64,000 nt of DNA from Cunninghamia lanceolata. Lineage: Eukaryota > Streptophyta > Pinopsida > Cupressales > Cupressaceae. Positions 12,095-21,756 of this stretch are shown here, one piece after another. Below the pieces are notes generated by a model, which saw only the letters and a program-made list of their open reading frames with translations, did no database searches and was not told the origin of the DNA. Numbering within the stretch: position 1 is the first letter of the stretch; each line of letters opens with the position of its first letter. The position numbers and the translations under genes are program-made. The stretch covers positions 10,930,001 to 10,994,000 of the forward strand of contig BSBN01000849.1 of NCBI GenBank assembly GCA_027924645.1. Direction: 5' to 3'.

Positions 12095-12531
12095 GGGGAG
12101 AGGACCCAATAATTGAGCACCCTAACTTCATGCCACTCAAAATCATACATGGCAATTTCAATTTACTCTAGAATTTTTATAGCAACTTACTTGGCAAGGC
12201 CCCTGCTTATAACTAAGGTTTTAGTCCACATCATCAAATATGATGCCACATCAGCATGCTTTTTGTTGAGGTGTCCAAAAAGACCAAAAAAAGGGTTAGA
12301 CCGATAGTTTTGCATTAAATTATGTTTTTTTGGTGTGTTGATGTGACATGACCTGATTTGTTAATTTTTAGATGTAAAGAATACATTTCATTCAATTATA
12401 AGTACTTATGGTCAACACTAATAACTTTAATGTCATAGCTACTAGTGCCATACTTTTAAAAATATTTAGCATTAAATCCACAAATACTATCATAACTATT
12501 GGAACATGCTCAACTAGTGGGTCCTCTCCCA
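12095..12531. mobile_element. MITE with TA target duplication
   Basis: The left end GGGGAGAGGACCCA and right end TGGGTCCTCTCCCA are inverted repeats; the similarity goes on inward (ATAATTGAGCA against TGCTCAACTAG), about 25 bp in all. The insert is flanked by TA at 12093-12094 and 12532-12533. It is 437 bp and has no coding capacity. TA duplication with short TIRs fits a Tc1/mariner-type (Stowaway-like) non-autonomous element, though the terminal sequence is not the classic Stowaway one. Confidence 0.72.
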
Positions 12532-13091
12532 TAGAGGGTTTTAAAAGTGTTCTAGATTTATTAACAACACCTTACGATCATAGTTGAGTAGTGCCCAATA
12601 GTGGTGATGCATGATTGTGTATTTAAAGGTAGAATACTAATAGTTGTGACTCCAAAGGTTTTTAGTGTTGACTAAATTATTGCTAAAAAATAAATGAAAT
12701 GGACTCATTATAACTAAAAAGAAACAAATCATGTGATTTCACATGGGTGCCCCAAACAAAACATGATTTAATACATAATTATAAAAGTGAGTTTCTTTCT
12801 TGGTATTTATGAAACCTCAACAAAAGCTTCCTATGTGGTGTTATATTTTATGAGAGTGAGGGGGAGATAAAACAAATTTGCAATCTAAGATGATAGGGAG
12901 GATCACAAAAATCTTGTCCAACATTTACTTTAGTTAAATGTACAACATGCTATGAAATAGGCTTTAATTGTACAACATGCTATGCAATTTTTTCAAAAGA
13001 TTGACTATGGCTGTCCTCTTTATCAGTTCACTTTTTTTCCTTCAATCAAAATCAATATTGGGCTCCTCCTTTGTATTCCCTTAAATATGTG

Positions 13092-13262
13092 CTTGAACCT
13101 TAAAATGGAAATGCATATTCAATGAGATGTTTTGGACCAAGCTGAGTTCTTGAACCTTAAAATGGAAATGCATATTTAATGAGACATTTTGGACCAAGAT
13201 GAGTTCTTGAACCTTAAAATGGAAATGCATATTTAATGAGATGTTTTGGACCAAGCTGAGTG
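13092..13262 (+). repeat. Three tandem copies of a 57-bp sequence
   Basis: CTTGAACCTTAAAATGGAAA begins at 13092, 13149 and 13206, exactly 57 bp apart, with only a few differences among copies (attcaatgagatg, atttaatgagaca, atttaatgagatg). No coding meaning seen. Confidence 0.9.
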
Positions 13263-13308
13263 CACAAATTCAGAGATCTAAAGCTAGCATTGATGCACAT
13301 GTTATGAT

Positions 13309-13500
13309 TTGTAAGATCTTACATTGCAAACTAGTGAAAAATGAAAAATTAAGGCATATTTTTTGGGGCTACTCTTTTGTTAAGAAATAATGGAAGGCTA
13401 TTTTTAGAGATTTCCTTACTATCTTTGAATGTCAACTAAACAAGAAAGAAGCCTTATTAGGCATTTTTGCAAAAAGAAAGCTAAGTTCATACTAACAATT
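13309..13500 (+). pseudogene. Possible LINE RT-associated zinc-finger relic
   Basis: A frame with an internal TAA (near 13388) reads CKILHCKLVKNEKLRHIFWG, then SFVKK and WKAIFRDFL. The order Cys, then LRH, then a W-rich segment resembles the zf-RVT region found near the C-terminus of plant LINE ORF2, and the LINE at 39640 has a comparable region (VDHLLLNCPFAKNCWEWFF). There is no RT next to it. The match is weak. Confidence 0.35.
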
Positions 13501-14626
13501 AACAATAATGGCAAGTGCTACTGCAGGATAGGTCATCACATGCAAAGGTAAGTTGAAAGTTGAGGAATCCTTCATTTCAATTTGTACAAATCAATGTTTT
13601 CTGTTTTAACTTGAAGCAAAGCAATTTGGTTTTGTGAGTAGCTACTGTAGCATGGGCGGCAGGGGAACCCCTGAAGATTGAACAAGTGCAAGTGGCACCT
13701 CCACAGGCCAATTAAGTCAGGATCAAAATCTTTTATTATCTTAGATAAGACTCAAGTGGAAATGAAGAAACACACTTGGTCATGGTTTTATTAACACATG
13801 ATGAATCATATATGATTCCAAAAGGAAGGATTACAATGGTAGTCAATAATATTTTCTTATTGAAAATGTTTCATCATATCATATTAGTGAACAAAATAAA
13901 ATAAAATAAGTCATTAATATTGAATAAGGATGGACTAGAAAATACCAAACACTTCAAACAAATTTTTGCCTTATAGCCCTCACAATCCATTACAGACATG
14001 ATCAAACAGTACATCATAAAAATTTCAACAGAGTAAATATAAGATTACTTCTCACAGTCTAGAAAAACAAGAACTATGCCCAATGGTTTGCATTGACATG
14101 TCCAACACAGGCCCCATGGCCAGAACAAGTGCAACACCTTGCCTTGATCTCATAATATGTTATACATCTAACAAGGAAGCTCTCTTCAATTTCCAGCTCT
14201 TTAATATAACATAGTCAACAGATCCTCTCGTCCCAAGGGTATGATGGTCTGTCTGTAAGAAGAACCTATGTAAGGGAATATTGAAAGATCTCCAACTTGG
14301 CAAGATATATTCTATATCATTCCTTTTTTGAGGTATGCATTCAAAGACTATAGTCCTAAGGCTCTTAGAGGGAGTATTCTAACTAAGCATGACTAAGATG
14401 TACGTACAATACTTACTGAACATTATACCTTCTTGACAAAGAAAAGATACACTATAATGTCTGATGGAAGGAGTGATTTTAAAACTAAAATAAAATTTAA
14501 TTCCCCTGCCTCTTGTCTGATGAGGGTGCCATGTCACTCAAATGTATTAATGCATCACCAAACAAAAAAATGCCTAGTCATCATGCAACCAGTCAGTCAC
14601 TTAGGGATGTGAGATGTTGTTTACGT

Positions 14627-14765
14627 TCTTATTGATTATGCTTCAAATTTTCTTGCCATCAGAAGGCTTCCAGGACAACACTGCTATTTCTAGACTCCTT
14701 GTCTAGCATATATGCATAGCTCTAAAGGACTATGTGAAATTTAGATGGGTCAATTCAACTAGATA
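14627..14765 (+). repeat. 140-bp direct repeat, left copy
   Basis: From attgattatgcttcaaattt through gtcaattcaact it is repeated almost exactly at 15583-15725. The right copy forms the 3' end of the 15167-15667 frame, so this copy is either a displaced exon end or one side of a duplication. The 950-bp spacing and lack of TG...CA ends argue against an LTR pair. Confidence 0.8.
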
Positions 14766-15166
14766 ATTACAAAAGACCTTTTTATTTCTTTTCAGTTGTG
14801 AAGACTTTTAAGATGTAAAGGTAAAAGCGATAATGAACCTTACAATAGGTTTCTTAAAGACAAAAGTTACATAGTGTCATACAATAGCTTGGAGAAATGG
14901 AGGAAGATAAACTATCCATGCTTACATTAAACTCATCAGTTTATCCCTTTGAAGTAGATTGTGCACCAATGTCGGTTTATCGTGATCAAACTTAAAATAA
15001 ACAGTTCTATTGGAAACACTCTTATAAGCTGACAGTAAAACCTATAAGCTATGACTTATAAAACATTGTATATAAATGAATAAAAGCAACAATTCTAAGG
15101 CAGCTTGCATGATAGAGATACTCTTTAGACTGGGAGTGAGTTAAGTTCAATTCATTTTCAAAAAAG

Positions 15167-15667
15167 TTGAGGTTAAAAAGTCTGTCCTTAAATTTGGTTC
15201 TTAAGGAAGATGATATCAAGGCCTGTGGAGTCTTAATAGTTATAGCAGATCATAATGGCATTGCTCTGCTAGCGATTAAATTGGGGAAAGGTGTGCACAA
15301 CTATCAGGCAGCTTTTCTTGTGAACAAAGGCCAAGCTCATGACTTAAAGAGTAGCTTCGATTGCCTAAGTCTTCTATTTGAAGATGATGGCGTAGTAAAG
15401 GGTGCAGAAAATTGGATTCTTACAATAATTGCAAATGATAATTCTATGACTGAAATACTCATAAAATTGGGTACAGTTGAGAATTCCAAGGCAGCTTTTC
15501 TGGTGAACAAAGGTCGAACTTGGGACTTAAAGATAGAAGTAACTGAATGCCTAAGCCAACTCAAAGGAGAAGGAGTAAAGCCTCTCTTCTTACTGATTAT
15601 GCTTCAAATTTTCTTGCCATCAGAAGGCTTCCAGGACAACACCGCTATTTCTGGACTCCTTGTCTAG
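15167..15667 (+). pseudogene. Relic of a two-repeat protein (ARM-like?), no ATG start
   Basis: Frame of 166 codons with a TTG at its first position and a TAG stop, so probably an exon or pseudogene piece. It contains two related segments of about 60 residues: one with IADHN, LAIKLGKG, AAFLVNKGQAHDLK and CLSLLFEDDG, the other with IANDN, ILIKLGTV, AAFLVNKGRTWDLK and CLSQLKGEG. The spacing and the mix of hydrophobic residues with Gly would suit an alpha-helical ARM or HEAT-type repeat, but I do not recognise the family. The final codons overlap the 140-bp repeat also found at 14627-14765. It may be a host gene fragment carried in the inserted segment. Confidence 0.45.
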
Positions 15668-15725
15668 CATATATGCATAGCTCTAAAGGACTGTGTGAAA
15701 TTTAGATGGGTCAATTCAACTCTAG
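15583..15725 (+). repeat. 140-bp direct repeat, right copy
   Basis: Near-identical partner of 14627-14765; differences include actgattatg for attgattatg and ctctagata for ctagata at the end. Confidence 0.8.
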
Positions 15726-16365
15726 ATAAGGAAAAATTTGTAACTGATACATTCACAAGCATACATAGGTCCTCGACCCAATGAATAATATATTGAGAAT
15801 AAAAGGAGCTTGTTTGTGAAAAATGTGCCATCATCATGGCCCGACTACGGTTTTAAATAAATTTAATTAAAACAAAAAAATCTATTCACAAGCACATAAA
15901 CAATGGTGCTTCACAAAAACAATAAAAACCCTAACATGTAAATATCATTCGAATTTACAAAATAAACAAATGCAACCATGATAATAACTGAAATAAACAC
16001 AGTGCACAATAGAGCAAAAAAAGTCATAAACTAAGAACGCAACATGTACAGTTATGAGAACAAAAAGAGTCTTACGCGGGCTTTGTAGGTTCCAGGTATT
16101 CGGCAGAATCACCTCCACTCATAAACCACTCAACCGAAAACACAACAAATGACTGACACAACTTTGTTTTTTGCTTTTTTATGGTTGATGGATTTGATCG
16201 AATGGTACTCGGCCAAATACCACTCGACTGAATAAATGCAGCCACATCGGTGCCAAATTCACGCCACGTCGGTGCCGAGTCGATTAGATCGAATCCTACT
16301 CAGCTGAATACTACTCGACCTAAAGCCACTTGATCAAAATTTGTCTATTAGCTCAAAGTGTGACA

Positions 16366-16563
16366 CTACTTTGTGCTTTTACCCACATACATGTCTAAGT
16401 CAAACAAGCATGCTTTAATGGGTTTCTTGAGCCTTGGAGGGTGATTTCCTTCTTGAAGAGGAATATATTTTTCCACACATGTTGATGTATCAAAATTGAC
16501 ATCAACACATTTGTCATTGAAAGTGACACTTTGGCGATTAAGATTATGGTTGTATTGATGCAA
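16366..16563 (-). pseudogene. Conserved minus-strand relic ORF of the macro-repeat, copy 2
   Basis: Counterpart of 5148-5360. Its last codons run into the inserted segment, because the insertion replaced the end of the frame at 16383. Word matches to copy 1: FNDKCVDV, FDTSTCVE, HPPRLKKPIKACLFDLDMYV. Confidence 0.35.
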
Positions 16564-18227
16564 GATGGAAGACCTTTGGATTTCACTAGCAAGGCATGTG
16601 TAATAGAAATTTGGTAAAACCCACCTAAGACAATGAAATATACATTAGCCATTGCTTATGCTATGACTTATTAGTAGCCATATCTATTAGGGCAACATTT
16701 CTACATCAAGACAAATCATCACAACCTCAAGTACTTCCTAGAACAACAAGTCTCTTCACCATAACAATAGAAATGGGTTAGTAAATTATTGCAATAGGGA
16801 GCTTCATTTCAAAGGAATAATGGATTGTATATAAACTGTGATGTCTAATTTTTACTTAGAAAGGAGAAATTTTTAATCTTTCAATCTAGTTGCATCTTTA
16901 TAGGCTACCTATTGAGCTTAGGGATGTTGATGTGTTTATTAATTGCTGGTATCTAGGAGAATACATTACAGATGAACCTAAGGATTATAGAAGTCATAGA
17001 TTCTACACTCAATTTTCCATTAGTATTAATCTTTTAAAGCTTCTCATTCACACCATTCACATCAATTCTTCACTACACATGAATCTAAAACATTATTTGG
17101 GAGGGGATGGCATTAAAATGTTTTGATTGCTAGCAATTGGACCATAAGACATTAGAGTTATCATCTTCTAAGTGTTATGGTTTAGAGTTTTGAGACTTAG
17201 AGGTGGAAGTGGAAGGAGTGTGTCCAACCAAATATGTATTTTAGGTGGAAGGACCACCATAAATTTTTTGATTAACAATGATATGAAAATGTACAAAATA
17301 TGGAATGTCTAGTAGGCACTAAAATATTATTGTTTCTAAATTTGTATTGAATGTAGATGCATAAACATTCATAGAGGTAGAGGGTGATGAATTGGTAACT
17401 ACAAAAGTTTAATCCACTCTCAATCATAAAGCCAAATCAAAAGGAAAAATATTACCCAAAGCAATGTTCATTTGAAAGTTTGGGAAGGACAAAATATAGG
17501 ATGCAATTTCTACTTGTGGTAATTGTTTTCTCAAGGGTACTCTAAGTGTTTTCTAGGGATACGAAGATATTTGCTTAGGATTTTCCCTACACCTCTAGTG
17601 GTTATGTTGAAAGGGAAGATACTAAGGTTGGTTAGGTTTCTAGTCTAGAGGAGTCCAAGTAGAGGTAATAGCTCCTCCAATAGATTTGCCTTCAAATCAC
17701 TTGAAGTGGGTCTATAGTTTGAGGACCATCTTTGTATGTAGGAATTAAATAAATTCTTAGGAGGGTTATCTCCAATGATTTAGGATACCCTCATTTTTGT
17801 GAAATAAAACAAGCATAGAGTAAAGGAAAAAAAAAGTGGAGATTATTTATATGGAAGCTAAGGATATAATTGGTGATGGTTTCTAGTGGACCATGGAGGC
17901 CCTCCTTTCCTAAAAGGCAAGGAGGTTGACTCTCATGGTTTCTTTAATATGATTTTCCTCTTCATTGAGGGCTTGTCATGTTTTATGTGGGTTTGTTCTC
18001 TTCCCATTGTTAATTATGTAGGTGTTTTTTCTTTAGTGTTTTCTTGTTGTGAAAGATGGATTGTTTTCTCTACGCTTCATTTTTCTTTCTTCTTGGGATA
18101 GATGATGTTTTCTTTGTTAAGTTAGGGATGGATTCCCCTATGTGTGGCCCATTGACTAGGCCTTGTTAATTCCCAAATTAACAAATAAAAAATAATATAT
18201 TTTCCAATTTTCTTATAGAAACAACTT

Positions 18228-18937
18228 TTTTTTTGCTCAATAAATTGTTGTCTTGGAGACAACTCCCATTGTATTAATATGAATAAAAATACAACAAAAG
18301 AGTTTAATATTTAAAGTTCAACTAAATGCTTGAGCTTACCAAAAAAAATCAAGAAAAACCTTGGAATTATTCTAACTAATTCCTAACATAAAAGATTTGA
18401 AATCAAGGAACCATCGATTCATTCCAGATAAGGTTTATTCCATATCCAAGGTCCTTTCTGTAGCAATACTGCTCTATCTTCCGGTAATGCACAAGTAACA
18501 TAAAGGAACCCCTTTGCTCAAGGGCCTATACAAAGTTCTTCCTCCAATAAGGGTTGCCAGTGCTTTAAAATCCAATCATTTAAGTCTTCCAGGTTTGGCC
18601 AGAAATTATGGAAACGACAGATTATTGTGTGCTTTTATGGAATTCCTCTTCTTCAAAAGATTCCTCTCCAAGATCCACCATGGGTGAATGTTCTCTGCCC
18701 TGTGCAGAGAGGACTGATTCAACCAGTCCCGAACCTTCCTCATAACTGTTCTACACGCCTTTCGTAACCGCAGCCTTGGTATAATTATGCTTTGGAGATA
18801 ACACCGTGTCAATGACTCTTTTTCCCACCGTTTCCAGCAGAAAGATAGCCACGTTCTGAAGGAACTGTTCACAGAGATGTTTTTGGTGTTCGGCTTAGGG
18901 TTTGAGCAGAGTTCAGGAGATTCGGGAGCGCCATTTT
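18228..18937 (-). mobile_element. Short LINE derivative with 12-bp target duplication
   Basis: Absent from unit 1. It is flanked by TAGAAACAACTT at 18216-18227 and 18938-18949. Its left end is a T run, so on the minus strand it ends in poly(A) after TTTATTGAGC: a non-LTR insertion read right to left. In minus-strand text, pieces such as LNDWILKHWQPLLEEE, KGFLYVTCALPEDRAVLLQK and GPWIWNKPYLE look like the N-terminal domain of plant LINE ORF1 (DUF4283 type). RT and endonuclease are absent, and ORF1-like text is joined almost directly to the 3' tail, so this is an internally deleted or chimeric copy moved in trans. The 88-codon frame at 18606-18872 lies in its 5' part and matches nothing I know. 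Confidence 0.82.
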
Positions 18938-19641
18938 TAGAAACAACTTATTACAAGTTAAGAAAACTTGTCATTTCTATCTAATATGTACAATCACAAT
19001 AATAAAAATTCAACACATAATTGTGATGTTTTAAGAGTGGCCTATGCTTCAACATTATTTATTTTCCATTTTCTCAACTAACATAAACTAATACTAAGTT
19101 TCAATCTCTCACTACATTTTTCTTTAGTATAGACAAACTTAAACTTCAAAAAAGGTTTTCAAAATTTCTTATAAAAATATTTAATCATACTTAAAGAAGA
19201 TTTGTCATTTTTATTTAACATTAAAATTACTAGGATTCACCATCATGATGGTGATGACGGTCTAAAGGACTATGCTTCTATTTTAATTTCCTTTTCCTTT
19301 TCTTATTAATAAAAATATTATTGAGCTTGGATATCTCCCAACTTGTTTCTTATAAATAAATATACTCACACTTTGAGGAAATGTATTTCCAAGTTTCTTT
19401 TTAGAAATATATATTTGTAAGTTAAACATACTTGTTATTTCTTTCTATGTATATTAATTTTTTTCAAAATTTATCATCATATAGGAAACCATAAAATCAA
19501 ATAAACATTCTGAATTTAAACTTTAATTTCTAAATAAATATTTCAACATTAATCATCATATATTAATATTTGAACTTTAATTTTAAAAGCATAATCAAGT
19601 CTATTGGTATACACACACATCCACTCTTTCAATTCCATTAA

Positions 19642-19780
19642 CTTACTATGGTATTTAATAACCAATAATATAAATCTCAAAATTTAATTTTTTGGAGACA
19701 AAATGATTGAACGATATGTATATATAAACACATGTGAATAGAGTTTATAAATCAATTTAAGATTATGGTCCCATAGAGAG
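19642..19780 (+). repeat. Start of a third macro-repeat unit, truncated
   Basis: cttactatggtatttaataa and the following about 130 bp match 9768-9895 with more differences than the other copies, then similarity stops near cccatagagagtgc. Confidence 0.75.
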
Positions 19781-20412
19781 TGCTTGCTAAAAATTTTAAG
19801 CAACTATTGTTAAGAAAAATTAGGAGACCATTTTAACCTAAGGGATCCTATGAATTTTTGAATTCTCCCCACCAAAAAGTTTTAAGTAAAATAGAAGATT
19901 TTTAAATGAGAAATTATAACAACTAAATAATAATAGAAATTAAAATTTTTAAAAATGCCATACAAGCTATCACATAAACATAACAATCCCTAAGCTAGGG
20001 ATCAAACTTTCATCTCCACACTCCACTACTAACTAAAAACGTGCAGCTATAAATGTGAGACTTCTATTTTAAAAGAAAAATGTACATTTTAATTATATAT
20101 CTGCATTTTTTTAATTTCATGAAATTAACTACAAAGTAAAAATAAGAACCCACGCCCTTTCAATAAAACTGCTTTCTAAAAAATAAATTTTAAGTAGACA
20201 CCATATTATAATTTAAACATTAATTAAAATAAAAATCGACCATAACTCATTTACATTTACATATGTATATACACCTAAATGGCTAAAGTTGTTCCAGTCG
20301 AAACAAGAAATCGGAAGGCCATATTCAGGCACTGAGAATGATAAAATTTTATATGAGGGGTGCTAGTACATAGATTCAAGTCGATCTTGGTTCTAGAATG
20401 AAGATCCATTCA
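19781..20412. other. AT-rich interval downstream of the calmodulin-like gene
   Basis: No gene seen. The part next to 20412 should hold the 3' UTR and poly(A) signals of the minus-strand gene; AT-rich candidates lie at 20340-20360. Confidence 0.5.
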
Positions 20413-20934
20413 TCATGAAGAGAATTTAGATGCCATCATATTCTTGAATTCCAAGAAATCTAACACTCCGTTGCAATCTGAATCAAATTTGCAAATCATA
20501 TTCTCACAGTGTTGGCCCTGCGCGATCAATCCCAGCGTGGAGAGGACTTGTTGCAGCTCAGTGGAAGAGATGTATCCATCTTCATTCTGATCAAAAACTC
20601 TGAAAGCTTCCATCAAATCCTTTGATTCATCTTCTAATTCTCTGTCTTCATTATTGAAGATGGACTGATATAAATGCACGAATTCTTCAAATCGCACGCA
20701 GCTACAATTCTCTTCATCTTTGCCCAGAGAACTGAACATTGACATGATATCTTGTTCTGAAATTGGTATTCCAAGTTTGTTTACGAAGCCACTGATTTCA
20801 CCCACACTCACAACTCCATCAGCATTTTCATCTATGATTTCATATATTCTTCTAATCTCATCCAGATTTGCCATTACTTTATAAAGGGGAGAAGAAGCTC
20901 GGTTACTCTCTAAAATTGCGGTGCAGAAACCCAA
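20413..20934 (-). CDS. Calmodulin-like EF-hand protein (CML)
   Basis: Intact single-exon frame of 173 residues on the minus strand. Calmodulin-like proteins bind Ca2+ in the cytosol or nucleus and relay the signal to target proteins. Loop 1 (DENADGVVSVGE, about residues 35-46), loop 3 (DQNEDGYISSTE, about 114-125) and loop 4 (DSDCNGVLDFLE, about 151-162) have the 12-residue EF-hand pattern with Asp at 1, Gly at 6 and Glu at 12. Loop 2 (SLGKDEENCSCVRFEE) is degenerate and probably does not bind. The length is ordinary for plant CMLs, which are often intronless. Two in-frame ATGs are possible, at 20934 and at 20874 (MANLDEIRR). The TATA box is 48 bp before the first, giving a very short leader for it, so the second start, which removes 20 non-EF residues, is credible. 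No stop or frameshift breaks it, unlike everything around it. Confidence 0.92.
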   Translation of the reverse strand: MGFCTAILESNRASSPLYKVMANLDEIRRIYEIIDENADGVVSVGEISGFVNKLGIPISEQDIMSMFSSLGKDEENCSCVRFEEFVHLYQSIFNNEDRELEDESKDLMEAFRVFDQNEDGYISSTELQQVLSTLGLIAQGQHCENMICKFDSDCNGVLDFLEFKNMMASKFSS

Positions 20935-20981
20935 CAGAGGTAAGAAATAATTGTGTTTGAAATAATGCGTTTGTTATATGA

Positions 20982-20990
20982 CTATTTATA
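20982..20990 (-). promoter_or_regulatory. TATA box of the calmodulin-like gene
   Basis: TATAAATAG on the minus strand. Transcription would be expected to start about 30 bp on, near 20950-20955, which leaves some 20 nt of leader to the first ATG and about 80 nt to the second. Confidence 0.7.
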
Positions 20991-21751
20991 GCATCATTGA
21001 AAGATCCTCCTTTGCATCTGGAAGGAAGGGTGTGAACAGTGAAGAAGAAGTTGTCTTTCAGCCCATAGCATAGAAATTTACGATCGCTGACTGATTCCCT
21101 CCGTGTTCGTTAACTTTCGATTCCATCCATCACAGGAGTCGGTTCTTTAATAAAGTTTTGACTTGATATTTGTTAAGTCGGTTCCTAATTCAACTAACCA
21201 GCGAAGAAATGGCCGTGTGGCAGGCAAGTCATGAGAGGGCTCGTTTCTTCCAACGCTTATATTTAATGGGCACGGGACCCTTTGGACTCGGTCATCGTGG
21301 ACGCAAGCATTTTGGGAGGAGTAAAATGTTTTTTTGACGTTCATACCATGGAATCAATATTTAATACCAAACAAATAAACTGCAACATTAAAAAACACTC
21401 AACATTCAACTTCAAATTTTGAATATGAGCGGTAATGAGAAGACTGAGTGTATGGTCTAGTTTGAGTAGCATAGTGATTACTTCTTTAATTCTCTTAGCC
21501 AGATCACCCTAATTTTTTTGCATTAATAATTGAGCAATCTAAAATGCCATCCATTTGTTTCTTGAGCTCCGTGTTAATCTTTAAGGTATCATGCAATATA
21601 ATGGCAAGATTGACAATCTGAAAAAGAAAGTTAGATAGTAAATTTGCTATTGCAATGATCTCAGAAATATGATGTAAGAAAACAATGTAAAACATCTTTG
21701 TTTCAAATGAGAAAATGATCATTTGATGGAATGATACGGATATGGTGAGAA
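20991..21751. other. Upstream region of the calmodulin-like gene
   Basis: Somewhat richer in GC than the repeats around it (21000-21340), so probably the proximal promoter. I recognise no specific element with confidence. The small minus-strand frames at 21147-21344 and 21504-21722 look like chance. Confidence 0.4.
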
Positions 21752-21756
21752 GTATT

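Larger units (their letters stand above)
11429..16383 (+). other. 4.95-kb insertion of unclear origin inside unit 2
   Basis: Unit 1 reads on from 5163 to about 5180 where unit 2 is interrupted; about 16 bp of the repeat are missing at the join (taaggagacatatcta in unit 1). I find no LTR pair, TIR or target duplication at its ends. Inside are a MITE (12095-12531), a 57-bp triplicate (13092-13262), a possible LINE zinc-finger relic (13309-13500), a 140-bp direct repeat (14627-14765 and 15583-15725) and a repeat-protein relic (15167-15667). The stretch 16080-16340 is richer in GC, with reiterated words such as ACTCGAC, ACTCGGC and CTGAATA. The rest is AT-rich with no gene seen. Confidence 0.65.
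9768..19641 (+). repeat. Macro-repeat unit 2, interrupted by two insertions
   Basis: 9768-11428 matches unit 1 from 3534, 16384-18227 matches unit 1 from about 5180, and 18938-19641 matches unit 1 up to 9767. Two foreign segments interrupt it: 11429-16383 and 18228-18937. Without them the unit is about 4.2 kb. At 19642 the start of a third unit follows. Confidence 0.85.

Noticed and set aside
14627..15725. LTR pair of a small element
   Set aside because: The 140-bp repeats lack TG...CA ends, primer site and target duplication.
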